The position numbers and the translations under genes are program-made. Shown here in pieces: positions 24,087 through 33,098 of a stretch of 64,000 nucleotides of DNA. The stretch is from Prevotella sp. (GTDB lineage Bacteria > Bacteroidota > Bacteroidia > Bacteroidales > Bacteroidaceae): NCBI GenBank assembly GCA_017402445.1, contig JAFPME010000007.1:1-64000 (forward strand), given 5' to 3'. Within the stretch, counting starts at the first letter, position 1. Every line of letters begins with the position of its first letter. A model generated the notes under the pieces. It saw only the letters and a list, made by a program, of their open reading frames with translations. It had not been told where the DNA came from and made no database searches.

Positions 24087-26201
24087 CTACTTCACAATCA
24101 TCTTGTGTCCGTTCACAACATAGACGCCAGCGGGCAGTCCTTTCAAATCGTAAGCTTTCTGTTTGACGGGTATTCCTTGCAGGTTATAGACGTCAGCGGG
24201 CCATCCGATGGCCGGTTCGGCTTCAATCTGCAATATGCCGTCTATGGTGTCGCTCACATAGAAGCTGTAGATGTGGTCTTTCTGTGCTGCTTCACCTTCG
24301 ATACCGTCCTCGTTATAAGCGACGGTGGTGTTGTTCATGCCGATTTCCTTGATTCCATTCGGCATCGATTCGTCGATGTCGAGCGTGAGCAGGCAGAATT
24401 TGTCACCCATGGGCAGAACCTCGTTGTCGTTGGGAGTCACGGTGAGTCGGTAGCCCTGGTCGGTGCGCTGGCAGTTCAGGGCGTGTGTCTGTTGCGAATT
24501 CATGTCCAGCTGAACCATCGGCTGACCGCTGTTGTCGTTGGGAATGGTGATGCCTTCGGGCAGCACGATGGTGGTGGTAACGCTTGTCAGCGGCACTTCG
24601 TCGTATATCATGACGGGAAGAATCTGCCTTGCGCCGGACTGCAATGTCTGTTGTGGAAGGTAGATACCGTAGCTGTTTACCTGTCTGAAGGATTCCCACC
24701 CCTTGCAACCCATGTAGTCTGCGAGCCATTCTGTCGGGACTGCGACCCTTGTTGTCAGGAAACAGTCGTCAGCAAAAGCTTGGTTTTCCACGGGTGCATT
24801 GCTGCAGATGATGCGTTGCAAGGCATGGCAGTCGGCAAAAGCTTCTTCTCCGATGGCTTTGACGGTCCGCGGAATGTTCACGGCCGTGAGCGATTCGCAT
24901 CCGAGGAATGTGTATTCACCGATAGTTTCCAGTGATTCCGGCAGCGAGAGTCTTGTCAGTTGCTTGCTCATCATGAACGGTTTGCTACTGATGTCGGCAA
25001 TGGTGTTGGGTAGGGCGAACTTACCTTTCTTCCCGTTGGGGAAGGCAAGAATCTCCGTGAGGTCCTTGTTGCACAGCGTTCCTTCGTAGGAAGCGAAGAA
25101 TCGGTTGGCTCCGTCGACCACAATTTGCTCCAAAGCATCGCAGAAGACGAACGGATTGTCTTTCATTTCGGTCGTACTGGCTGGAATGATGACCTCCGAG
25201 AGCGCATTACTCCCATAGAATGCGTGGTCGTTGACGGCTGTCACGCCGTCGGGCATGAGGTAAGTCCCGTTCTTAGCTCCCGGACAGCACACCACGGTGG
25301 TGCGCTCTTTGTTCATGAGCACGCCGTTGTCGGACGCGAAATACAGGTTCCCGTTGCTCACGAAGATGTTTTCCAAGCTGTCGCAGAAGCTGAAGGCATC
25401 CTCACCGATACTTTCCACGCCTGTCGGAATGGTCACTCTCTTCAGCTCGTTGCACTCGGCAAACGCCCAGCAGCCGATACTTTTCAGGCTTTCCGGCAGT
25501 TCCAGTTCCTGAAGGACATCGCACCCAAAGAAGGCAGCATCGCCGATGTTGGTCACTCCGTTGCTGACGGTAACGTGTTTCAGCTTGGAACAGCCCGTAA
25601 AGGCGGACGTACTGATCTCGCTGACGTCGGCCGGCACGCGGAACGTCTCTCCCTTACCACCCGGAAAAGCTAACAGCGTGGTCCCTACCTTATTATATAA
25701 TACGCCGTCAATGGCTTTGTAGTGTTCGTTTCGCTCGTCCACGGTGATGCGTTCCAGCCGTGAGCAGCGGGCGAAAGCTTCGTGCCCGATGTGGCTGACC
25801 GTTGCCGGCAGCTGTATCATGAGTAGTGACGCGCAGCCGTAGAAAGCCGCATCGCCGATGTACTCTACGCCTTCGGGAATCTTCACGTAGCCCAGCGACG
25901 TGCAGGCAGAGAACGCTCCTTGCCCGATGGTACGCAGACTGTTCGGAAGCCTGAGCGACGTCAGTCCGCTGCATACGTTGAATGCGCGGTCGTCGATAGC
26001 GGTTACGCGGTAGGTCTTGCCTTCTGCAACGATACTGTCGGGAATGTTCACGAATCCGCTGTAGGGTTCTTCTCCTGCCGTTACGCTCACTTCGTTGTTT
26101 TCGTGCAGGTTGAAGCAGACGTCCCACACTCTGAAGTCGTAGGCTCGGACGGTCGTGCAGACCCATATTCCTATGATGATTGCGAAGAGTTTCTTGTCCA
26201 T
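24087..26201 (-). CDS. BspA-like leucine-rich repeat (LRR_5) surface protein
   Basis: 704 residues with a short signal peptide (MDKKLFAIIIGIWVCTTVRA). Some ten LRR_5 repeats follow the pattern IGDAAFYGCASLLMIQLPA / VSHIGHEAFARCSRLERITV, interrupted by loops of the type VLYNKVGTTLLAFPGGKG. The C-terminal part leaves the repeats and ends with VYNLQGIPVKQKAYDLKGL then PAGVYVVNGHKMIVK. This resembles the type IX secretion sorting domain, so surface display is likely. BspA-family proteins bind host matrix proteins or other bacteria; the ligand here is unknown. The ATG at 26201 was preferred over a TTG at 26210. The gene follows the phosphatase gene after 57 bases. Confidence 0.88.
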   Translation of the reverse strand: MDKKLFAIIIGIWVCTTVRAYDFRVWDVCFNLHENNEVSVTAGEEPYSGFVNIPDSIVAEGKTYRVTAIDDRAFNVCSGLTSLRLPNSLRTIGQGAFSACTSLGYVKIPEGVEYIGDAAFYGCASLLMIQLPATVSHIGHEAFARCSRLERITVDERNEHYKAIDGVLYNKVGTTLLAFPGGKGETFRVPADVSEISTSAFTGCSKLKHVTVSNGVTNIGDAAFFGCDVLQELELPESLKSIGCWAFAECNELKRVTIPTGVESIGEDAFSFCDSLENIFVSNGNLYFASDNGVLMNKERTTVVCCPGAKNGTYLMPDGVTAVNDHAFYGSNALSEVIIPASTTEMKDNPFVFCDALEQIVVDGANRFFASYEGTLCNKDLTEILAFPNGKKGKFALPNTIADISSKPFMMSKQLTRLSLPESLETIGEYTFLGCESLTAVNIPRTVKAIGEEAFADCHALQRIICSNAPVENQAFADDCFLTTRVAVPTEWLADYMGCKGWESFRQVNSYGIYLPQQTLQSGARQILPVMIYDEVPLTSVTTTIVLPEGITIPNDNSGQPMVQLDMNSQQTHALNCQRTDQGYRLTVTPNDNEVLPMGDKFCLLTLDIDESMPNGIKEIGMNNTTVAYNEDGIEGEAAQKDHIYSFYVSDTIDGILQIEAEPAIGWPADVYNLQGIPVKQKAYDLKGLPAGVYVVNGHKMIVK

Positions 26202-26258
26202 GGACTGCAAAATAAACGATTATTGTTGAAATGGCCAACGATTTGGTGCAAAAGAATA

Positions 26259-28328
26259 CTAAATGTGCTCTTTCTGTACGCGTTTCGTGTACTGAACGGC
26301 AAGCATGGTCAGGTCGTCGCTCTGTTCCGCATCGCCGACAAATTCGTGCACGGCACGCGACATGGCCTCGATGAGCGGCTTCGGTTGCGAGTGCCCTTTG
26401 GCTGCGACCGAGGCGGCTATGCGGCCGATGCGTTCGTCGCCAAACTGGTTGTTGTGCTTGTCCTCAGCCTCATCCAATCCGTCAGTGAAGAGGAAGACGG
26501 TGGTCTGCGGATCGAGAACGGTCTGTTGGGTGGTGTAAGGAAAGTTCGGTATGACGCCGATGGGCAGGTTGGCGTCGCAGTCGAGCTGATTCACTTCTTG
26601 CCCTACGAGCAGTGGGGCGTCGTGTCCGGCGTTGCAGTAGGTCAGCAGGCCGTTGCTCAGGTCGAGCACACCAACGAAGAGCGTGACGAATATGTTGCTT
26701 TCGTTTCTCTCGTTCATGGCTTCGTTGAGAGCCTTCACGATGATGTTGGGCTGGTCCACGTGTTCCGAGATGTTGTGGAAGAGCGACCGCATGACAGTCA
26801 TCACGAGCGAGGCCGGTATTCCCTTTCCCGACACGTCGCCGATGCAGAAGAACAGACGTCCGTCGCGCACAAGGAAGTCGAAGAGGTCACCGCCGACAGC
26901 CTTGGCCGGTGTCAGGATGGCGTTCACGGTGACGTCGTCGCGTTCCAGCGAGCCGTCGGGGAGCATGGCCATCTGTATGCCGTGTGCGATGTTCAGCTCC
27001 CTTTCCATCGAAGCCTTCTGCGTGGTGGTGGCCTTCAGTTCGTCCACGTATTTGGCGAGCGAGTCCTGCATGCGTTCGAACGAATTGCGCAGCAGGCTGA
27101 TTTCGTCGTTGTTCTTCGTCACGGGCAGGGACGTGTCGAAATTTCCCTTGGCCACTTCGCCAGCCGATGCCGCCAGCTGTACCAGCGGTTGCGTGGCGTG
27201 CTTGATGGAGAGCCTGCACACGGTGAAGATGACGATGAGCGAAATGATGAAGATGATGACCAGCACAATGATGAATATATAGCCGTTGAGCCTGATGAGA
27301 TAGCTCGGCAAGACGATGCCCATGGACCACTCTGTTTCCGACAGCGGGGCGTAGAACAGATAGCTTTCCTGTCCTTCTATTTCCAGTTTCTTGTTGTTAT
27401 CGCTGTCGCTAAACAAGAATCCGTCAAGTCCCATGGACATTTGTCGGCCGGCATGGTCGTCGAGTGTGTCAATGCTCATCGAGGCGTAGTCGAAGAATGT
27501 CTTCCTGAGGATTCGTTTCTTGTCGGGATGGCTGATGTAGGTGCCGTCCTTTGCGATGATGAAGCTGTACACCTCTTTCCGCAGCGAGTCGTCCTTGACC
27601 TGTTTTACCTTTCCTTTTACAGGGTTGTTCGTGTCGTTTTCGGCATCTTCATCTTTGTTCCATAGCTTATTGAACGTCAAAAGGTCCAGCTCTTCCAGTC
27701 GTTTGCGCAGCCATACCAGCGAGAGGTCGGCTCCGAGCACGGCCACCGTCTCACCTTTTTCGTTGCGGATAGGCGCGAGATAGGAGATCAGCGGCGTCAG
27801 CGAGTCACTTTTTTCAAAGAACGGTTTCGACCAGTAAGGCTTGTCGCTCTTCATGGCTTCCTTGAACCACGGCTTGTTCAGGTAGTCCTCCTCGCTGCCC
27901 ATGTCGAACGAACGCGCCGTTCCGTCGGCGTCCCTCACGGCCAGGGGTTGGTACCAGCGGCCCTTCTGTGGGTAGTAGCCTTCCTTGAAACTGATGCCGC
28001 AGCTGCGTATCTGCTCGTTCAGTCTGACGATGCGCTCCATGATGTGGAACATTTCGTCCGGGTCGTTCAGGCTTTGCTCTATCTCGTGGACGTTGTTGAC
28101 GGCGGCTACGCGCACGTTGGAAAGCGTGCTCTTCACGTTTTCGTTCATGCTTAACATGACCTCCTGGTAGCGTATGGCAGCTTCCGTTTCCATGACGTTG
28201 CTCGACATCGAGATGATCAGCCACGATGTGAGGCTGAGGGTGATGAACAGTGCGAGCACAATACGTCTTGTCAGCAGCTTCGCAAAGGACTGTGAGTATG
28301 GCTTTCGATTGCTATTCTTTCCGGGCAT
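26259..28328 (-). CDS. Membrane sensor phosphatase: Cache, HAMP, SpoIIE/PP2C
   Basis: 689 residues from the ATG at 28328; the longer frame to 28598 has no homology and contains the promoter. A transmembrane helix (about 24-44) precedes a periplasmic Cache/PDC-like domain (ISFKEGYYPQKGRWYQPLAV; KEVYSFIIAKDGTYISHPDK). A second helix (near 345-370) leads to a HAMP segment (RLSIKHATQPLVQLAASAGE), a coiled linker and a C-terminal PP2C domain of the SpoIIE type (KAVGGDLFDFLV; FCIGDVSGKGIPASLVMT; LFTDGLDEAED; SDDLTMLAVQY). It probably dephosphorylates an anti-sigma antagonist or other phosphoprotein on a periplasmic signal. It is divergent from the receiver-PPDK gene. Confidence 0.92.
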   Translation of the reverse strand: MPGKNSNRKPYSQSFAKLLTRRIVLALFITLSLTSWLIISMSSNVMETEAAIRYQEVMLSMNENVKSTLSNVRVAAVNNVHEIEQSLNDPDEMFHIMERIVRLNEQIRSCGISFKEGYYPQKGRWYQPLAVRDADGTARSFDMGSEEDYLNKPWFKEAMKSDKPYWSKPFFEKSDSLTPLISYLAPIRNEKGETVAVLGADLSLVWLRKRLEELDLLTFNKLWNKDEDAENDTNNPVKGKVKQVKDDSLRKEVYSFIIAKDGTYISHPDKKRILRKTFFDYASMSIDTLDDHAGRQMSMGLDGFLFSDSDNNKKLEIEGQESYLFYAPLSETEWSMGIVLPSYLIRLNGYIFIIVLVIIFIISLIVIFTVCRLSIKHATQPLVQLAASAGEVAKGNFDTSLPVTKNNDEISLLRNSFERMQDSLAKYVDELKATTTQKASMERELNIAHGIQMAMLPDGSLERDDVTVNAILTPAKAVGGDLFDFLVRDGRLFFCIGDVSGKGIPASLVMTVMRSLFHNISEHVDQPNIIVKALNEAMNERNESNIFVTLFVGVLDLSNGLLTYCNAGHDAPLLVGQEVNQLDCDANLPIGVIPNFPYTTQQTVLDPQTTVFLFTDGLDEAEDKHNNQFGDERIGRIAASVAAKGHSQPKPLIEAMSRAVHEFVGDAEQSDDLTMLAVQYTKRVQKEHI

Positions 28329-28424
28329 GTCACGGTTCTGGTTACCAGCTTCTGCGCGGAAAACCTCAGCATCACGGAGTTCTTGCCGTTGACAAACTGT
28401 GCTTCCGCTCTTCTTTATCGAATG

Positions 28425-28432
28425 CAAAGGTA
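28425..28432 (-). promoter_or_regulatory. -7 box of the phosphatase gene
   Basis: TACCTTTG on the minus strand, followed upstream by a long T tract; no clear -33 box. The leader would be about 90 bases. Confidence 0.55.
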
Positions 28433-28472
28433 AAAAAAAAAGCGCAATCGCGCGCGCTATCACGCGATTTAT

Positions 28473-28503
28473 TTTGTGCTTCCACTTTTTTTTCGTAAGT
28501 TTG
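28473..28503 (+). promoter_or_regulatory. Promoter of the receiver-PPDK gene
   Basis: TTTG (28473-28476), 19 bases, TAAGTTTG (28496-28503): full match to the Bacteroidetes consensus, 85 bases before the ATG at 28589. Confidence 0.8.
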
Positions 28504-28588
28504 CACGAAGATTGCGCTGTTTCCCAACTGGCTGCCGATGACGGCGGGGAAGCTGCACGTACACCAAACCTAATAAGCTGAAGACGAA

Positions 28589-31500
28589 ATGGACTCAAAC
28601 ATCCCGCAACAATGGAATAAGTTCTATCTGAAAGACGTGTCGTTCGTCAACCTGATGACGCGCCGCATCTACAATGTGCTCATCGTGGCTAACCCTTACG
28701 ATGCCTTCATGCTCGAGGACGACGGTCGTGTAGACGAGAAGATTTTCAACGAATACACTGAGCTCGGGCTCCGCTATCCGCCCACATTCACGCAGGTCAG
28801 TACGGTGGAAGAGGCCGAGGCCGTGCTCAGCAAGACCAGCATAGACCTGGTCATCTGCATGCCTGGCAACGCCGACAACGACGCCTTCGACGTGGCACGC
28901 GACGTGAAGGCCCACGTGCCCGACATTCCCTGCGTTGTGCTCACGCCTTTCTCCCACGGCATCACGCGCCGCATCGAGAACGAAGACATGTCCATCTTCG
29001 ACTACGTGTTCTGCTGGCTGGGCAACACGAACCTCATCCTGAGCATTATCAAGCTCATCGAAGACAAGATGAACCTCGACCACGACATCGAGGAAGCAGG
29101 CGTACAGATGATCATGCTCGTGGAAGACGGCATCAGGTTCTACAGTTCCGTGCTGCCCAACCTCTACAGCTACATTCTCGCACAGAGCCAACGGTTCGCA
29201 ACCGAGGCCCTCAATCCGCACTCGGCCACGCTGCGCATGCGCGGAAGGCCAAAGGTGGTGCTGGCCCGAACCTACGAGGAGGCATGGACTCTCTACGAGA
29301 AGTACCACGACAACACGCTGGGCGTCATCTCAGACTGCCGTTTCCCCATGCGCATGCTCGAACCTTCCGACCCGCATACCTTCGTGCCCACCAAGGCCGA
29401 GAAGGACCCCGAAGCCGGTTTCAAGCTGCTGCATGCCATCCGCGAGCGCGACGAATACGTCCCGCTCATCATGCAGAGTGCCGAGGCCTCCAACCGCGAA
29501 CGGGCCCTGCGCGAAGGTTTCAAGTACGTGGACAAGAACTCGAAGAAGATGAACATCGACCTGCGAAACATCATGGCCGAGCACTTCGGCTTCGGCGACT
29601 TCATCTTCCGCGACCCGAAGACGCACGACGAGGTGCGCCGAGTGCGCAACCTCAAGGAGCTGCAGGACAACATCTTCACCATTCCCTACGACTCCATGCT
29701 CCACCACATCTCGCGCAACCACATGAGCCGATGGCTCTGCGCGCGAGCCATCTTCCCCGTGTCGGCATTCCTCAAGACCGTCACGTGGCACAAGCTGCAA
29801 GACGTGGACGCCCACCGGCGCATCATCTTCGACGCCATCGTGCAGTACCGCCGCATGAAGAACATCGGCGTGGTTGCACTCTTCGACCGAAACCGCTTCG
29901 ACTCCTACAGCCACTTCGCACGCATCGGCGACGGTTCGCTCGGCGGAAAGGGCCGCGGACTGGCCTTCCTCGACAACATCATCAAGCGACATCCCGAGTT
30001 CAACGAGTTTGAAGGCGTCAAGGTCAGCATCCCGAAGACCGTCGTTCTCTGCACCGATGTGTTCGACGAGTTCATGGACTCAAACAATCTGTACCAGATA
30101 GCGCTGAGCGATGTGCCCGACGAAGAGATTCTCCGCCACTTCCTCCGCGCACAGTTGCCCGACAAGTATATCGCCGACTTCTTCACGTTCTTCGAGGCCA
30201 CGCGCTCGCCGATAGCCATCCGCAGCAGCTCGCTGCTCGAAGACTCGCACTACCAGCCCTTCGCCGGTATCTACTCCACGTACATGATTCCCTATCTGGA
30301 TGACAAATACCAGATGCTTCAGATGCTGGCTGCCGCCATCAAGAGCGTCTACGCCAGCGTCTACTTCAAGGATTCGAAGGCATACATGACCGCCACGTCG
30401 AACGTCATCGACCAGGAAAAGATGGCCGTCATACTGCAGGAGGTCGTCGGAAAGCGCTACGGCAACCGCTACTATCCCAACATCAGCGGCGTGTTGCGCT
30501 CGCTGAACTACTATCCCGTGGACGACGAGACCAGCGAGGAGGGCGTGGCCAGCCTGGCACTCGGCTTAGGCAAGTACATCGTTGACGGCGGACAGACGCT
30601 GCGCGTGTGTCCCTATCATCCCGACAAGGTGATGCAGATGAGCGAGATGGACATTGCGCTGCAGCAGACGCAGACGCGTTTCTATGCGCTCGACATGAAT
30701 CACATCAGCAACGAGTTCCAGGTGGACGACGGTTTCAACATCCTCAACCTCCGTGTGAAGGAAGCCGACAAGGACGGCTCGCTGCGCTACATTGCCAGCA
30801 CCTTCGATCCCACCGACCAAGTGATCCGCGACGGCTACTACGAAGGCGGCCGCAAGGTGATTTCGCTTTGCGGCGTACTCAAGCATGGGGTCTTTCCGCT
30901 CCCCGAGCTGCTGCAGATGTCGATGAAGTTCGGAGCTGAAGGCATGAAGCGGCCGGTGGAAATAGAGCTGGCCTGCAACATCAACGACGACCGGACGGGC
31001 GAGTTCTACCTGCTGCAGATACGTCCCATCGTCGACTCGAAGCAGGTGCTGGAGGAAGACCTGACGGAGCTGCCCGACGAGCGCTGCCTGTTGCGGTCGC
31101 ACAATTCGCTGGGCCACGGCATCTCAGACGATGTCTGCGACGTGGTGTACGTGAAGACCGACGACGACTTCACGGCTTCCAACAATCCCGCCATAGCCGA
31201 AGAAATAGAGGCCATCAACAAGAAGTTCCTGAACTCAGGGACCAACTACGTCCTCATCGGGCCCGGCCGATGGGGCAGCAGCGACTATTGGTTGGGCATT
31301 CCCGTGAAGTGGCCGCACATCTCTGCGGCGCGCGTCATCGTGGAGTCAGGGCTGAAAAACTACAGGGTGGACCCCTCGCAGGGCACTCATTTCTTCCAGA
31401 ACCTCACCAGTTTCGGCGTGGGCTATTTCACCATCAACACGTACAGTGGCGACGGCGTGTTCCAGAAGGCGCTCCTCGACGGCATGCCAGCCATCGAAGA

Positions 31501-31600
31501 GACGGAGCACGTGCGGCACGTCCGCTTCTCCCGTCCGCTGAAAATCATGATGGACGGCATGAAGCAGGAAGGCGTCGTGCTGCTGCCCGAGGATAACTGA
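28589..31600 (+). CDS. Response-regulator/PEP synthase-like ATP-grasp fusion protein
   Basis: 1003 residues. Residues about 26-150 are a degenerate receiver fold (the acceptor site reads DLVICMPG, without Asp). Residues about 170-330 are a second receiver with the full set: E179/D180 (MLVEDG), D249 (GVISDCRFP) and K316 (YVDKNSKK). A PPDK N-terminal ATP-grasp domain follows (GDGSLGGKGRGLAFL near 447-461; AIRSSSLLEDS with FAGIYST near 544-565; FYLLQIRPI near 808). The phospho-His swivelling domain and PEP-binding barrel of true PEP synthase are absent. It may therefore be a phosphorylation-controlled nucleotide-dependent enzyme rather than a metabolic one (inference). It is divergent from the SpoIIE-type phosphatase. 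Confidence 0.85.
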   Translation: MDSNIPQQWNKFYLKDVSFVNLMTRRIYNVLIVANPYDAFMLEDDGRVDEKIFNEYTELGLRYPPTFTQVSTVEEAEAVLSKTSIDLVICMPGNADNDAFDVARDVKAHVPDIPCVVLTPFSHGITRRIENEDMSIFDYVFCWLGNTNLILSIIKLIEDKMNLDHDIEEAGVQMIMLVEDGIRFYSSVLPNLYSYILAQSQRFATEALNPHSATLRMRGRPKVVLARTYEEAWTLYEKYHDNTLGVISDCRFPMRMLEPSDPHTFVPTKAEKDPEAGFKLLHAIRERDEYVPLIMQSAEASNRERALREGFKYVDKNSKKMNIDLRNIMAEHFGFGDFIFRDPKTHDEVRRVRNLKELQDNIFTIPYDSMLHHISRNHMSRWLCARAIFPVSAFLKTVTWHKLQDVDAHRRIIFDAIVQYRRMKNIGVVALFDRNRFDSYSHFARIGDGSLGGKGRGLAFLDNIIKRHPEFNEFEGVKVSIPKTVVLCTDVFDEFMDSNNLYQIALSDVPDEEILRHFLRAQLPDKYIADFFTFFEATRSPIAIRSSSLLEDSHYQPFAGIYSTYMIPYLDDKYQMLQMLAAAIKSVYASVYFKDSKAYMTATSNVIDQEKMAVILQEVVGKRYGNRYYPNISGVLRSLNYYPVDDETSEEGVASLALGLGKYIVDGGQTLRVCPYHPDKVMQMSEMDIALQQTQTRFYALDMNHISNEFQVDDGFNILNLRVKEADKDGSLRYIASTFDPTDQVIRDGYYEGGRKVISLCGVLKHGVFPLPELLQMSMKFGAEGMKRPVEIELACNINDDRTGEFYLLQIRPIVDSKQVLEEDLTELPDERCLLRSHNSLGHGISDDVCDVVYVKTDDDFTASNNPAIAEEIEAINKKFLNSGTNYVLIGPGRWGSSDYWLGIPVKWPHISAARVIVESGLKNYRVDPSQGTHFFQNLTSFGVGYFTINTYSGDGVFQKALLDGMPAIEETEHVRHVRFSRPLKIMMDGMKQEGVVLLPEDN

Positions 31601-31620
31601 TGCTGAGGCCGGCTCCGTCC

Positions 31621-32433
31621 CTAACCGTTCGCAGCCTTGTTCCGGTAGTCTGAAGGCGATTTCCCTAACAGCTTCTTCGTGTAGCGCGAGAAGTGCGACG
31701 CCGTATCGAAGTGCATCAGGTCGGCCACCTCGGTCAGACTCTTCGTCTGGTCGTTGAGCAGCGTGACGAGTTCAAACGTGGCATAGAAGGTAATCCATTG
31801 TGAAGCAGGCAGCCCGGACACCTGATGGCTGATTTGTGACAGGTACTTCGGCGTGATGCAGAGCAGGTCGGCGTAGTAAGCCACGTCGCGCTGCTGCCGG
31901 CAGTCGTGCTGGACGTGCGAGAGAAAGCGCAGGAAGATGCGGGCTGCATTGTCGGAAGTCTCCATCTGCGACATCTCCGAGGCGTAGACCGTCCAGAGAT
32001 CGTAGAGGAATATCTGCATGACACGTCCCAGCACCTCTTCCTTGAAAGGCGTTTCGGGCTGTGCGAAGCGCCTGCGGAACAGGTCGAAGTCGTCGTCCAT
32101 CAGCCTGAGCGACTGTTCGTGCAGATGGAACGACGGATTGATGCGGATGAAGATGAATCCTTTCGATGCCCACACCATTTCCGGATTGAACTGCGAAAGG
32201 AAGTCGCCGGACGCAATCAGGAAGTCGGCTTCAAAGTCATCGGACCAGGTCACTCCCTGAATGGTGTTTGACATCTGCCAGATGACCAAGTCGTCGCGGC
32301 GCGAAATGAATGCGTGCCTTCCGTCAGAAAACGTCATTTCGCCCCTTCTGACGATGATGTGAACGTGATAGTTGCTTGTAAACTCCGACGGAAAGCACCC
32401 GTCTTGCTTGGTGTTCAGTAGCTTTACCTTCAT
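31621..32433 (-). CDS. AraC-family transcriptional regulator
   Basis: 270 residues. The N-terminal half is a cupin-like sensor domain (NYHVHIIVRRGEMTFSDGRH; AFISRRDDLVIWQMSNTIQG). The C-terminal 100 residues are a double helix-turn-helix of the AraC type (YADLLCITPKYLSQISHQVSG; SLTEVADLMHFDTASHFSRY; TKKLLGKSPSDYRNKA). The effector is unknown. It converges with the receiver-PPDK gene (20-base gap). A 22-bp-period array at 32477-32581 lies 44 bases upstream of its ATG, which could make this gene its target or simply its neighbour. Confidence 0.92.
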   Translation of the reverse strand: MKVKLLNTKQDGCFPSEFTSNYHVHIIVRRGEMTFSDGRHAFISRRDDLVIWQMSNTIQGVTWSDDFEADFLIASGDFLSQFNPEMVWASKGFIFIRINPSFHLHEQSLRLMDDDFDLFRRRFAQPETPFKEEVLGRVMQIFLYDLWTVYASEMSQMETSDNAARIFLRFLSHVQHDCRQQRDVAYYADLLCITPKYLSQISHQVSGLPASQWITFYATFELVTLLNDQTKSLTEVADLMHFDTASHFSRYTKKLLGKSPSDYRNKAANG

Positions 32434-32476
32434 GTTGCAGTCGTATCTTTCTTACGGTATTTTGTTCGTGAAGCGG

Positions 32477-32581
32477 TGACCGGGCTGCGGTCATGCTCTG
32501 ACCACGGCCTGGTCGGCGTGTGACCACGGCTCGGTCAACGTGTGACCAGGGCCCGGTCAGCGACTGACCAAGCCGTGGTCA
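32477..32581. repeat. 22-bp-period palindromic array 2
   Basis: Five 17-bp units start at 32477, 32499, 32521, 32543 and 32565, exactly 22 bp apart. Each reads TGACC-N7-GGTCA, with one mismatch (unit 2 ends GGTCG). The 7-base centres (gggctgc, acggcct, acggctc, agggccc, aagccgt) and the 5-base spacers (tgctc, gcgtg, acgtg, gcgac) vary. As RNA each unit could form a 5-bp hairpin; as DNA each is a dyad on nearly the same helix face. It is GC-rich and lies between the DUF6078 gene and the AraC gene. Confidence 0.9.
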
Positions 32582-32639
32582 GCCGCACCCCCCGAAGCGG
32601 TCGCCAGCCGTTCCTGCTGCCATTGCGGGCAAAGGGGGG

Positions 32640-33086
32640 CTAATGGTCGAGGTCGTAGGTGGTCACGTAGTGGTCGAAGGCCAAGTCTTCGCTGTAGCCT
32701 TTGGCGCGGAAGAGGGCCAGGATGTGCTCCTGCTGCTGCGGCGTGAGCAGCCGTCGGCCCAGCTTGTAGCGCGAGTAGGTGCCGTTTCCGCCCAGATATG
32801 TCTTCATGGCCTCGCGCAGCTGCGACTCGTCCTTACTCTTCACCTCGGCAAAGAGCTTGTCGAAGCCCCATGCCATGCGCAGGGCTTCAGCCTTCCTGAA
32901 GTGCGGACAGCGTTCCATCTTCAGCACGCTGGGCAGCACCGTCGGCGCGAACGTCAGCTCGGGGTCTATCTGTTTCCCCACAATCCAGCGCAGACACCCT
33001 GCGTGTTGTGGGCATTCTTCGTTGAAGCAGTACACGTAGCCAGCCGGCACCTGCTGCAAGTCAATTTCGATATTGTTCGTTTCCAT
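32640..33086 (-). CDS. DUF6078-like small cytoplasmic protein
   Basis: 148 residues with a cysteine cluster near the N-terminus (YVYCFNEECPQHAGCLRW, and CPHF at about 61-64). Arg/Lys-rich helical sequence follows (FRKAEALRMAWGFDKLFAEV; KTYLGGNGTYSRYKLGRRLL; TPQQQEHILALFRAKGYSED). I associate this pattern with the Bacteroidetes family DUF6078, function unknown; the Cys/His spacing could bind a metal. It is the last gene of a leftward cluster after the secreted discoidin-like protein and a possible 31-residue ORF. Confidence 0.7.
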   Translation of the reverse strand: METNNIEIDLQQVPAGYVYCFNEECPQHAGCLRWIVGKQIDPELTFAPTVLPSVLKMERCPHFRKAEALRMAWGFDKLFAEVKSKDESQLREAMKTYLGGNGTYSRYKLGRRLLTPQQQEHILALFRAKGYSEDLAFDHYVTTYDLDH

Positions 33087-33098
33087 ATTCTGTTCCTG

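Noticed and set aside
25920..27665. 581-codon plus-strand ORF across the BspA-like and phosphatase genes
   Set aside because: It spans two well-supported genes on the other strand and shows no family or start signal.
32324..32527. ORF overlapping array 2 and the 5' part of the AraC gene
   Set aside because: It is antiparallel in composition to nothing known, runs through the GC-rich repeat and overlaps the well-supported regulator in another frame.
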